NCBI RefSeq assembly: GCF_017355525.1
Contig: NZ_CP067395.1
Span: forward strand, 620,001-684,000
Direction of reading: 5' to 3'
Origin: Lysobacter enzymogenes
GTDB taxonomy: Bacteria; Pseudomonadota; Gammaproteobacteria; Xanthomonadales; Xanthomonadaceae
DNA: 64,000 bases
Both the position numbers and the translations under genes were made by a program. Position 1 is the first letter of the stretch; every line of letters begins with the position of its first letter. Under the pieces are notes generated by a model, which worked only from the letters and a program-made list of their open reading frames with translations, did no database searches and was not told where the DNA came from. Of this stretch, positions 35,811-44,675 are shown one piece after another.

Positions 35811-38222
35811 ATGAAACCCACCCTCGCCAACAGCCGCATCCTCGCCAGACTGACCCGCGCGCGCCTGCCGCTGGCGCTGTTCGGCATGGTCGGCGCCGCC
35901 ATCGGCGTGGCGCCCGCAGCGAACGCGGCGACGCCCGCGACGCAAGCCGCGACGCTCGCGCCGGAACTGGTCCCGCTGCCCGCGCACGTGCAGCGCGGCG
36001 AGGGCGCGTTCGCGCTCGACGCTTCGACCACGATCTACGCCAACAACGCCGAAGCCCGCGCCGTCGCGCAACTGCTGCGCGACGAACTGGCGAGCCAGCA
36101 AGGCCTGACCCTGACCGTGCGCAGCGGCGCGCCGAAGCCGAACCAGGGCGAGGACGAGCCCTCGCGCTACGTGCAGTTCGTCGCCGAACCCGCGTCGGCC
36201 AAGCCCGGCGCCGGCGCCAACGAGCGCTACCGGCTCGAAGTGACCGCGCGCGGCATCCGCCTCGCCGGCCCGCCGGCCGGTTTGTTCTACGGCTACCAGA
36301 CCTTGCGCCAGCTGTTGCCGGCCGCGCGCGTCGCGCCGCCGCTGCGGGTGGGCGCGACGACCATCGACGACGCGCCGCGCTTCGCCTACCGCGGCATGCA
36401 CCTGGACGTCGGCCGGCATCTGTTCCCGCTGGACTTCATCAAGCGCTATCTCGACCAGATGGCGCGCTACAAGCTCAACACCTTCCACTGGCACCTCACC
36501 GACGACCAGGGCTGGCGCCTGGAAATCAAGCGCTATCCCAAGCTCACCGCGGTCGGCGCGCAGCGCAAGGAAACCGTGGTCGGCCGCAACATCGATCCCT
36601 ATGTCGGCGACGGCCAGCCGTACGGCGGTTTCTACACCCAGGAACAGGCGCGCGAAGTGGTCGCGTATGCGCGCGCCCGCCACATCACCGTGATTCCGGA
36701 AATCGAGATGCCGGGCCACGCGCTGGCGGCGTTGGCGGCGTATCCGGAACTGGCGTGCACGCCGGGCCCGTTCGCGGTCGGCACCAACTGGGGCGTGTAC
36801 GACGACATCTTTTGCCCGAAGGAAGCAACCTTCAAGTTCCTGGAGAACGTGCTCGACGAAGTCGTCGCGATCTTCCCCGCGCCGTACCTGCACATCGGCG
36901 GCGACGAAGCGCCGAAGACGCGCTGGAAGGCCAGCGCCGAGGCGCAGGCGGTGATGCGCCGCGAAGGCTTGAAGGACGAGCACGAGCTGCAGAGCTATTT
37001 CATCCGCCGCATGGAGAAGTTCCTGCATTCGCGCGGCAAGCGCATCATCGGCTGGGACGAGATCCTCGAAGGCGGCCTGGCGCCGGACGCGACGGTGATG
37101 TCGTGGCGCGGCGAGGCCGGCGGGATCGCGGCCGCGCAGCAGGGCCACGACGTCGTCATGACTCCGACCCAGTGCTGCTATTTCGATTACGGCCAGGGCC
37201 CGGCCGCGCAGGAACAGTGGAACCTCGGCGGCGAGCTGAGCCTGGACAAGGTCTACGCCTACGACCCGGTGCCGGCGGCGCTGACCGCGGCGCAGGCGCG
37301 GCATGTGCTCGGCGTGCAGGGCAACGTCTGGACCGAACACCTCAAGACCCCGGCGATGGTCGAGTACATGGTGTTCCCGCGCCTGCTGGCGCTGGCCGAA
37401 GTCGCGTGGACGCCGCAGGCGCAGCGCGCGTGGCCGGACTTCCAGCGCCGGCTGCGCGGCCAGTTCGCCTTGCTCGAACGCGACGCGGTCGGCTATCGGA
37501 TTCCCGCGCCGCAAGGGCTGGACGACGCGCTGATCGTCCAGCACGGCGATGCGCGCACGCACCGCTACACGGCGACGCTGACGCCGGCGGTGCCCGGCGC
37601 GACGATCCGCTACACCCTCGACGGCAGCGAGCCGGGCGAGGGCGCGGCGGTGTATGCCGCGCCGTTCGAGGTCGTTCTGGAACTGGACAAGCCGGTGCGG
37701 CTGCGCGCCGTCAGCGTCCTCGCCGACGGGCGGCGCAGTGGGGTGCACGAGGCCTTGCTGCGTTATCGCAGTTATCTGCCTGCGGTCGCCAAGCCGGCGA
37801 ACCCGAAACCCGGACTGGAATACCGCGTGTTCGACTCGATGTTCTCGGACCTGACGATGCTGCACGCCAGCGCGCGCGCGCCGGCGCAGGCCGGCGCCGC
37901 CGATTCGCTGGACCTGGCGCGCTTCGGCCGCAGCCGCGCGTTCGGCGTGCAGTTCGACGGCTACGTGCAGGTGCCGGCCGACGGCGTCTACCGCTTCGCC
38001 CTGCAGGGCGACGACCGCAGCGCGCTGTATCTCGACGGCGAACAGGCGATCGCCAACGAGACCTACGACCGCACGCAGCAGACCGAAGTGCCGCTGCGCC
38101 GCGGCTGGCACCGGCTGCAGCTGGACTGGTACCAGCGCGAGGGCGGCATGAGCCTGAGCCTGCGCATGGCCGCGCCGGGCGGCGAGTTGCAAGCGCTGGA
38201 CCTGCGCGAGGCGGTGCATTGA
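35811..38222 (+). CDS. GH20 beta-N-acetylhexosaminidase, exported
   Basis: An 803-residue protein. The signal peptide is followed by a GH20b domain (ELVPLPAHVQRGEGAFALD) and the GH20 TIM barrel with RGMHLDVGRHLFPLDFIKRY, FHWHLTDDQGWRLEIKRYP, PEIEMPGHALAAL and HIGGDEAPK. The last carries the catalytic Asp-Glu pair near residues 363-364 for substrate-assisted hydrolysis. A chitobiase/beta-hexosaminidase C-terminal domain follows (about 590-660, YTLDGSEPGEG), then a PA14-like sugar-binding module (about 690-800, GVYRFALQGDDRSALYLDG). It would remove terminal GlcNAc from N-glycans or chitooligosaccharides. The preceding 155 bp hold a REP-like hairpin. Confidence 0.93.
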   Translation: MKPTLANSRILARLTRARLPLALFGMVGAAIGVAPAANAATPATQAATLAPELVPLPAHVQRGEGAFALDASTTIYANNAEARAVAQLLRDELASQQGLTLTVRSGAPKPNQGEDEPSRYVQFVAEPASAKPGAGANERYRLEVTARGIRLAGPPAGLFYGYQTLRQLLPAARVAPPLRVGATTIDDAPRFAYRGMHLDVGRHLFPLDFIKRYLDQMARYKLNTFHWHLTDDQGWRLEIKRYPKLTAVGAQRKETVVGRNIDPYVGDGQPYGGFYTQEQAREVVAYARARHITVIPEIEMPGHALAALAAYPELACTPGPFAVGTNWGVYDDIFCPKEATFKFLENVLDEVVAIFPAPYLHIGGDEAPKTRWKASAEAQAVMRREGLKDEHELQSYFIRRMEKFLHSRGKRIIGWDEILEGGLAPDATVMSWRGEAGGIAAAQQGHDVVMTPTQCCYFDYGQGPAAQEQWNLGGELSLDKVYAYDPVPAALTAAQARHVLGVQGNVWTEHLKTPAMVEYMVFPRLLALAEVAWTPQAQRAWPDFQRRLRGQFALLERDAVGYRIPAPQGLDDALIVQHGDARTHRYTATLTPAVPGATIRYTLDGSEPGEGAAVYAAPFEVVLELDKPVRLRAVSVLADGRRSGVHEALLRYRSYLPAVAKPANPKPGLEYRVFDSMFSDLTMLHASARAPAQAGAADSLDLARFGRSRAFGVQFDGYVQVPADGVYRFALQGDDRSALYLDGEQAIANETYDRTQQTEVPLRRGWHRLQLDWYQREGGMSLSLRMAAPGGELQALDLREAVH

Positions 38223-38317
38223 ACGCCGCGTCCGCACGCGCGGCGGCGGTGGCCGGGCCGTGCGCACCTGCGGCGCACACGGCTCGGATGCACGGCGGCA
38301 ATGCACCGGTGGCCGAC

Positions 38318-38357
38318 ACCGGCCGCCCATCTGCCGAGCCGGTCCGCGATTTTTTTT
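38318..38357 (+). terminator. Possible terminator after the GH20 gene
   Basis: ACCGGC and GCCGGT pair across a 14-nt loop, and a run of eight Ts follows 6 bp later (38350-38357). The gap between stem and T tract makes it imperfect. It sits just before the operator of the second receptor. Confidence 0.4.
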
Positions 38358-38366
38358 GTTGATGTT

Positions 38367-38380
38367 TTAGATCGATCCAA
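38367..38380. promoter_or_regulatory. Candidate operator, copy 2 (TTAGATCGATCCAA)
   Basis: Identical to the site at 30083, and 101 bp upstream of the second receptor start. Immediate AT-rich flanks (TTT before, ATAAAA after) suggest that it overlaps the promoter. The repetition implies that both receptor-led transcripts answer to one regulator. Confidence 0.65.
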
Positions 38381-38480
38381 ATAAAAGGTTCCACCGCAAC
38401 GCCGCAACCGCGGCCCGCGTCACCACAAAAAACACAAACCTGGGCCGTCGAATCCGGCCGCGATTGGGAGGGGTAGCCAA

Positions 38481-41348
38481 ATGACTCAGCAACACGACCG
38501 CACGTCGCAACGCCGCCGGTACGATGCACGCCGCAACGCGCTGTGCGCCGCCATGCTCGCCGCCTTGTACCTGCCGCTGGCCGCGCAGGCGCAGGACGCC
38601 GCGCCCGCCGGCGAAGCCAAGACCGTCGACAAGATCACCGTGACCGGCTCGCGCATCAAGCGCGCCGAACTCGAAGGCCCGGCGCCGGTGACGGTGATCA
38701 CCACCGAGCAGATCAAGCGCGAAGGCTTCGCCAACGTGTACGAGGCGCTGAGCTCGCTGACCGAAGTCACCGGCTCGGTGCAGGCCGACGTCAACAAGGG
38801 CCCCACGCCGAACGCCAGTCCGCTGAACCTGCGCAACCTCGGCCCCGGCCGCACCCTGCTGCTGATCGACGGCCGCCGCGTCGCCGACTACCCGCTGCCG
38901 TACGAAGGGCGCGGCAACTTCGCCAACTTCAACAACATCCCGATGTCGGCGGTGGAGCGGATCGAAGTGCTCGCCAGCGGCGGCTCGGCGATCTACGGCT
39001 CCGACGCGATGGCCGGCGTCATCAACATCATCATGAAGAAGAACTTCAATGGCGATGAGGTGCGGATCAAGGGCGGCACCACCACCCGCGGCGGCGGCGA
39101 TTCCTACGACCTGTCGTGGACCGGCGGCCGCACCGGCGACAAGTGGAGCGCGACCTACGGCGTGCAGTTCAGCGGCCGCGAAACCATTTTCGCCGGCCAG
39201 CGCGGCTTCCTCGCGTCCGATCTGGAACCCGCGGCGACGGTCAAGCCGCTGGTCAACGACCCGTGGCCGTGGGTGTGGGGCGTGGAGCTGATCGACACCG
39301 CGGCCAAGCGCCGGGTCACTCCGCCGGCCGGCGCCTGCGACCGCTTCCAGGATCTGCCGCTGCACAACTTCCTCGGCAACGACGGCAACGCGCCCGAGTT
39401 CCCGGGTTCGAGCTGTTCGCAGTCGCGCGGCAACGCGCTGTGGAGCCTGCGCAACGGTTCCGACAACCGGTCCGGCTTCGGCAACTTCAACTACGACTTC
39501 GACAACGGCATGCAGGCCTGGGTCAGCGCCTCGGTCTGGGACAGCACCGGCGAGTCGCGCCAGGACGAAGCGCTGCGCTTCGAACTCAACCGCGGCGGCG
39601 CGTTCTACGACCAGAACACCGGCCGCAGCTATCAGGCGCGCCGCGCGTTCACCGTGCCCGAGGCGGGCAGCCGCGATCCGTTCCTGTTCGAAACCAAGGA
39701 GCGTTCCTGGGACCTGGCCGCCGGCCTGCGCGGCCGCTTCGGCGAGCGCTTCAACTGGGACGCCACCGTCGGCCGCACCGAGTACAAGGTCGACTTCAGT
39801 TTCCCGGGCGTGCTGCAGGGCGCGGTCGACAATTATTTCCTCGGGCCGCAGCTCGGCACCAACAACGGCCTGCCGGTGTACGCGCTGGACCAGAACAAGT
39901 TCTGGAACCCGATGGGCCCGGAGACCTTCCGCCAGCTCACCACCCGCGGCAAGAGCAGCGCCGAGTCGTGGATGAACCAGGCCCAGTTCTCGGTCAACGG
40001 CGACCTGTTCGAGCTGCCGGCCGGCCCGGTCGGTTTCGCCGGCGTGATCGAGGCCGGTTCGCAGGGGTATCGCCTGACCCCCGATCCGCTGACCTTCGGC
40101 GCGAACAAGCTCTACGACCAGCCCGGCGGCACCAACCAGGGCGGCGGCGACCGCAAGCGCTACGCGGTCGGCGTCGAATTCAAGGTGCCGGTGTTCAAGA
40201 CCCTCGACGTGACCGGCGCCGGCCGCTTCGACCGCTACGACGACGACGCGCGCAAGGAAAGCAACTTCACCTGGAACGCCGGCATCGAATGGCGTCCGAT
40301 CGAAAGCCTACTGGTGCGCGGCGCCTACAACACCACCTTCCGCGCGCCGGACATGCACTACCTGTTCGCCACCAGCGGCACCGGCACCCAGGAAGACTCC
40401 GACGTGGCCACCTGCATCAACCGCGGCCTCGGCCCGGATTGCAGCTCGCAGGCGCTGTACTACCGCCACAACATCGCCCGCACCGGCAACCTCAAGCTGG
40501 AAAGCGAGACCGGCAAGTCGTGGAGCGCCGGCCTGGTCTGGGACGCGGCCGAAAACCTGTCGTTCAGCGCCGACTACTGGCGCATGACCATCGACAACCA
40601 GGTCCGCGATTTCGACATCGCCGACATCCTCGACCTGGAAAGCCAGTGCCGCAACGGCCGCACCCGCCGCGCCAGCGACCGCATGCAGGTCACCCCGGGC
40701 TCGTCGACCTGTTCCGACATCGTCTCGCGCGTGACCCGCAGCGCGCCGGGCACCAACGCGTTCGGCGTGGCCGATCCGAACTATCCGATCGGGCAGGTGG
40801 TGTCGGTGTTCAGCGGCCCGATCAACATCGCCTACCGCGAAGTCGCCGGCGTCGACTTCACCGCGCGCTACAAGCTGCCGGCGACGCGCTTCGGCGATTT
40901 CAGCTTCCAGTTCAACTACACCAACCAGCTCAAGAACAACGAGCAGCGCGACCCGGGTTCGCCGATGCAGGAGAACCGCGACAAGGAAGTGCGCACCTTC
41001 GCCCGCGCCAGCGCCAGCTGGAGCCGCGGCCCGTGGAACGCGACCTTGTTCGCCAACCGCATCGGCCACGTCAACGGCGACAACTACAACGAGTGCGCGC
41101 CGATCCTGCCGGGCCAGACCGACACCAGCTGCCACATGGTCGGCAAGCTCAAGGCGCCGGTGTACTTCAACCTGACCGCGGGCTACCAGCTGACCGAACA
41201 GGCGCGGGTCAACCTGTACATCGACAACCTGCTCGACGAAGCCGATTACAAGGACCCGTACAAGAAGTTCTTCGCCTACGCCAACGAAAGAGTGTTTTCG
41301 CGCGTGGGCCGTGAAATCTCGGCCGAATTCGTTTACAAGTTCGATTGA
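38481..41348 (+). CDS. TonB-dependent receptor (glycan-locus copy 2)
   Basis: A 955-residue outer-membrane receptor, paralogous along its length to the one at 30238. It has a signal peptide (ALCAAMLAALYLPLAAQAQ), DKITVTGSRIKRAELEGPAP, NLRNLGPGRTLLLIDGRR, VERIEVLASGGSAIYGSDAMAG, and a terminal strand SAEFVYKFD. The two plugs are nearly identical while barrel loops differ, suggesting duplication followed by change in ligand preference. GGGAGGGG lies 8 bp before the ATG. A strong terminator follows at 41552. It presumably imports a different oligosaccharide from the same substrate. Confidence 0.92.
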   Translation: MTQQHDRTSQRRRYDARRNALCAAMLAALYLPLAAQAQDAAPAGEAKTVDKITVTGSRIKRAELEGPAPVTVITTEQIKREGFANVYEALSSLTEVTGSVQADVNKGPTPNASPLNLRNLGPGRTLLLIDGRRVADYPLPYEGRGNFANFNNIPMSAVERIEVLASGGSAIYGSDAMAGVINIIMKKNFNGDEVRIKGGTTTRGGGDSYDLSWTGGRTGDKWSATYGVQFSGRETIFAGQRGFLASDLEPAATVKPLVNDPWPWVWGVELIDTAAKRRVTPPAGACDRFQDLPLHNFLGNDGNAPEFPGSSCSQSRGNALWSLRNGSDNRSGFGNFNYDFDNGMQAWVSASVWDSTGESRQDEALRFELNRGGAFYDQNTGRSYQARRAFTVPEAGSRDPFLFETKERSWDLAAGLRGRFGERFNWDATVGRTEYKVDFSFPGVLQGAVDNYFLGPQLGTNNGLPVYALDQNKFWNPMGPETFRQLTTRGKSSAESWMNQAQFSVNGDLFELPAGPVGFAGVIEAGSQGYRLTPDPLTFGANKLYDQPGGTNQGGGDRKRYAVGVEFKVPVFKTLDVTGAGRFDRYDDDARKESNFTWNAGIEWRPIESLLVRGAYNTTFRAPDMHYLFATSGTGTQEDSDVATCINRGLGPDCSSQALYYRHNIARTGNLKLESETGKSWSAGLVWDAAENLSFSADYWRMTIDNQVRDFDIADILDLESQCRNGRTRRASDRMQVTPGSSTCSDIVSRVTRSAPGTNAFGVADPNYPIGQVVSVFSGPINIAYREVAGVDFTARYKLPATRFGDFSFQFNYTNQLKNNEQRDPGSPMQENRDKEVRTFARASASWSRGPWNATLFANRIGHVNGDNYNECAPILPGQTDTSCHMVGKLKAPVYFNLTAGYQLTEQARVNLYIDNLLDEADYKDPYKKFFAYANERVFSRVGREISAEFVYKFD

Positions 41349-41690
41349 TCCTTCGCAGCCGGTGTTCCGGCGCCGAATCGGACGCGCGGGCCGCCCGGGC
41401 CCGCGCGGACGGCAGCACCCCGCGTTCGGGCCGGTGCGCGTCAGTTCGACGACGCGCGCCGGTGCGGCCGCGGAACCTCCCGGGCAAGGCGGTGTACACC
41501 CTCGCGGCCACCCTCGGAATGCGTGCCGCGAGGTCTTGTCCGGAACTCGGAACGGGAGCGCGGGACTCGCGCTCCCGTCTTTTTCCGGCGCCGCGTCCGC
41601 GCCGCCCGGACGCCCCGACGACGCTGGATTCCAGCGACGACCTTTACCGGTTGCGGCGTTCGCCGCGACCCGCTGCAGACAGGTGATTGC
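41349..41690. other. Intergenic region between receptor 2 and the beta-mannosidase gene
   Basis: 342 bp without a gene; it contains the strong terminator at 41552-41584. After the terminator about 105 bp remain, ending in AGGTGA before the next ATG. I see no copy of the 14-bp operator here, so regulation of the next gene may differ. Confidence 0.6.
41552..41584 (+). terminator. Rho-independent terminator after receptor 2
   Basis: A perfect 11-bp stem (ACGGGAGCGCG / CGCGCTCCCGT) with a 5-nt loop is followed by CTTTTT. It is the clearest intrinsic terminator on the plus strand of this window. Confidence 0.85.
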
Positions 41691-44336
41691 ATGCCCCAGA
41701 CCGCACGGTTCCCGTCCTCCTGGCGGATGCTCGCCGCCGTGGCGCTGCTGCTGTTCGCCGCCGCCGTCCAGGCCGCCCCGCTCGGCAGCCGCGAGCTGCA
41801 CCAGGGCTGGCAGTTCCGCCTGCTGCCCGACGACCCCGAAGCCGCCGCGCACCGCGACGCGACCCAGTGGCACGGCGCGCGCGTGCCCGGCCACGTCCAC
41901 ACCGACCTGTTCGCGGCGGGACTGATCGTCGATCCCTACGTCGGCGCGGCCGAAGCGCAGTTGCAATGGATCGGCCTGGCCGGCTGGGAATACCGCACCT
42001 CGTTCGACGTCGACGCCGCGACCCTGGCGCGCACCCGCAACGAACTGGTGTTCGACGGCCTCGACACCTACGCCACCGTCTACCTCAACGGCCGCGAGCT
42101 GCTGCGCGCCGACAACTTCTTCCGCACCTGGCGGGTGCCGGTCGACGGCCGCCTGCGCGAGCGCGGCAACGAGTTGCGGGTGGTGTTCGAATCGCCGATC
42201 CGCAAGCTGTTGCCGCGGGTGTTGGCGATGCCGAATAAAATCGCCGGCAATTACCCCTCGCCGTATGGCGACGAACCCAAGGACGCGATGACCGGCAACT
42301 TCGCGCGCAAGCCGGGCTACCACTACGGCTGGGACTGGGGCCCGCGCTACGTCACCGCCGGCCTGTGGCGCGGCGTGCGCCTGGACAGCTGGGACCGCGC
42401 GCGCATCGCCGACCTGCACGTGCAGCCGCATAGCGTCAGCCGCGAGCGCGCGAAAGGCGAGGTGGCGGTCGAAGTGGAGAGCGCCGCCGCCGGCACCGCC
42501 ACGCTGGAAGTCGAGTACGCCGGCCCCGACGGCCGGCCGGGCAAGCTGCAACAGCCGGTGAAGCTGCAAGCCGGCAGCAACCGTTACGCGCTGGCGCTGG
42601 CGATCGAACGGCCGCGCCTGTGGTATCCGGTCGGCTACGGCGAGCAGGCCCTGTACACCTTCAAGGCGACCCTGCGCGACGCCGACGGCGTGCAGGCCCA
42701 GGCCCAGCGCCGCACCGGTTTGCGCCGGGTCGAACTCAAGCGCGAGAAGGACGCGACGGGGCAGGGCTTCGCCTTCGTCGTCAACGGCATCGAGATCTTC
42801 GCCAAGGGCGCCAACGCGATTCCGTTCGACGCGTTCCCCGCGCGGGTGACCCGCGAGCGCCTGCGCCGCGACCTGCAATCCGCGCGCGACGCCAACATGA
42901 ACATGCTGCGCAACTGGGGCGGCGGTTACTACGAGTCCGACGACTTCTTCGATCTCGCCGACGAACTCGGCCTGATGGTGTGGCAGGACTTCATGTTCGG
43001 CGGCGGCATGCCGCCGGGCTTCGACCCGCAGTTCCGCGCCAGCGTCGTCGCCGAGGCGCGCGACAACGTGCGCCGGCTGCGCAACCACCCCAGCATCGTG
43101 CTGTGGTGCGGCAACAACGAGGAAGAAACCGCCTGGAAGGACTGGGGCCACGGCAAGAAGCTCAAGGAAGCCGATCCGAAGTTCGCCGAAGAAGTCTGGA
43201 ACGGCTACGTCGCCCTGTTCGGCAAGGACCTGCGCGAAGTCGTCGCGCAGGAAGGCGCCGGCGTGCCGTACTGGTCGAGCTCGCCGAGCAACGACCTGGG
43301 CGAGAAGGCCAACGATTCCAACAACGGCGACAAGCACTACTGGGACGTGTGGGGCGGCCCGGCGCTGCCGGCGACGGCCTATCTCGACGAAACCCCGCGC
43401 TTCATGTCCGAGTACGGCCTGCAGGGCTGGCCGTCGCTGCGCACCATCGGCGCGTTCGCCAAGCCTGAGGAGCAGGGGGTCGACACGCCGACGATCCGCG
43501 CGCATCAGAAATTCCTCGCCGGCGACGGCAATACCCGCTTGCTCAAGTACGTGCGCGGCGAATACGGCGAGCCGCGCGATTTCGCCGACTTCGTCTACCT
43601 CAGCCAGCAGGTCCAGGCCGAGGGCATCGAACTGGCCGCGCTGCACCACCGCGCCTCGCGTCCGCGCACGATGGGTTCGCTGTACTGGCAGTTGAACGAT
43701 GTCTGGCCGGGCGCGTCGTGGGCCAGCCTGGATTATTTCGGCCGCTGGAAGCCGCTGCATTTCCACGCCAAGCGCTTCTTCGCGCCGCTCGCAGTGGCGG
43801 CGCTGCGGCGGCCGGCGCAGCAGCGCACCGAGCTGAGCCTGATCTCGGATCGCCAGCAGGCGGTGCAGGGCGAGTGGCGGCTGCAGGTCATCGATTTCGA
43901 CGGCACGCTGCGCCACGAGCAGCGCGAGAAAGCGACCCTGGCCCCGCTCAGCGCGACCCGCGCCGGCAGTTGGAGCGACGCCGAGCTGCTGCGCGGCGCC
44001 GACCCGACCCGCACCGCGGCGGTGTTCGAGCTGATCGTCGGCGGGCGCACGCTGTCGCGCAACGTGGTCTATTTCGGCGAATCCAGGACCTTGGCCTGGA
44101 CCGACCCGAAGCTGCAGGCGACGCTGCGCCGCGACGGCGACGGCTATCGCTTGCAACTGCACGCCGACACGCTGGCGCGCGCGGTGTGGATCGACTTCGG
44201 CGACCGCGACGTCGAGCTCGCCGACAACGCGCTGACCCTGTTGCCGAGCGAGACGGTCGAGATCGCGCTGAAATCGCCGGCCGACCTCGACAGCCTGCAG
44301 CGCGCGCTGAGCCTGCGTTCGTTGTACCGCCGCTGA
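41691..44336 (+). CDS. GH2 beta-mannosidase, exported
   Basis: An 881-residue protein with a signal peptide ([20 protein letters not shown]). It begins with a GH2 sugar-binding jelly-roll ([31 protein letters not shown]), then the Ig-like domain and the catalytic TIM barrel. The barrel has [44 protein letters not shown] (acid/base Glu near residue 475) and [11 protein letters not shown] (nucleophile Glu near residue 573). The PY/GNNEE pattern is that of beta-mannosidases rather than beta-galactosidases. It would remove the core beta-mannose of N-glycans. ATG 41691 is preceded by AGGTGA; the frame is open further upstream without a signal. Confidence 0.93.
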   Translation: MPQTARFPSSWRMLAAVALLLFAAAVQAAPLGSRELHQGWQFRLLPDDPEAAAHRDATQWHGARVPGHVHTDLFAAGLIVDPYVGAAEAQLQWIGLAGWEYRTSFDVDAATLARTRNELVFDGLDTYATVYLNGRELLRADNFFRTWRVPVDGRLRERGNELRVVFESPIRKLLPRVLAMPNKIAGNYPSPYGDEPKDAMTGNFARKPGYHYGWDWGPRYVTAGLWRGVRLDSWDRARIADLHVQPHSVSRERAKGEVAVEVESAAAGTATLEVEYAGPDGRPGKLQQPVKLQAGSNRYALALAIERPRLWYPVGYGEQALYTFKATLRDADGVQAQAQRRTGLRRVELKREKDATGQGFAFVVNGIEIFAKGANAIPFDAFPARVTRERLRRDLQSARDANMNMLRNWGGGYYESDDFFDLADELGLMVWQDFMFGGGMPPGFDPQFRASVVAEARDNVRRLRNHPSIVLWCGNNEEETAWKDWGHGKKLKEADPKFAEEVWNGYVALFGKDLREVVAQEGAGVPYWSSSPSNDLGEKANDSNNGDKHYWDVWGGPALPATAYLDETPRFMSEYGLQGWPSLRTIGAFAKPEEQGVDTPTIRAHQKFLAGDGNTRLLKYVRGEYGEPRDFADFVYLSQQVQAEGIELAALHHRASRPRTMGSLYWQLNDVWPGASWASLDYFGRWKPLHFHAKRFFAPLAVAALRRPAQQRTELSLISDRQQAVQGEWRLQVIDFDGTLRHEQREKATLAPLSATRAGSWSDAELLRGADPTRTAAVFELIVGGRTLSRNVVYFGESRTLAWTDPKLQATLRRDGDGYRLQLHADTLARAVWIDFGDRDVELADNALTLLPSETVEIALKSPADLDSLQRALSLRSLYRR

Positions 44337-44675
44337 GGCGGCGAGGGCGGCGGCGCGCTCGCGCCGTCGCCCGTTCGCGAGCGCTGTGGCCGGCGCGCCC
44401 GGCCCGCAGCGCTCGATCCGCGCGCCCGGCGTCGCCGGCGAAACCGCGCGGGTTCCCGCGCCGTCGTTCCGGCGCAAGCCGCAACCCACCCGACCTTTGT
44501 TCTCTCCGGCGTGCGGCCCGCGCCTCGCGCCTCGCGTCCGCCCCCGGCGCGCCCGCCCGCGCGCGACGCTTGTACGCCGCGAAGGATTCTCCCAGTCTGT
44601 GCCCAGGACCGGCCGACCCCATCGCGCCGGCTCGCGCGTTGACAGCCTCATCGCATACGACAAGGACGCAATCCG
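44337..44675. other. Intergenic region after the beta-mannosidase gene
   Basis: 339 bp without a supportable gene. It starts with a stem-loop (44345-44372: 12-bp stem with one mismatch, GCTC loop, no T tract). The remainder is GC-rich and unremarkable. AAGGA lies about 10 bp before the GTG of the next gene. Confidence 0.55.
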
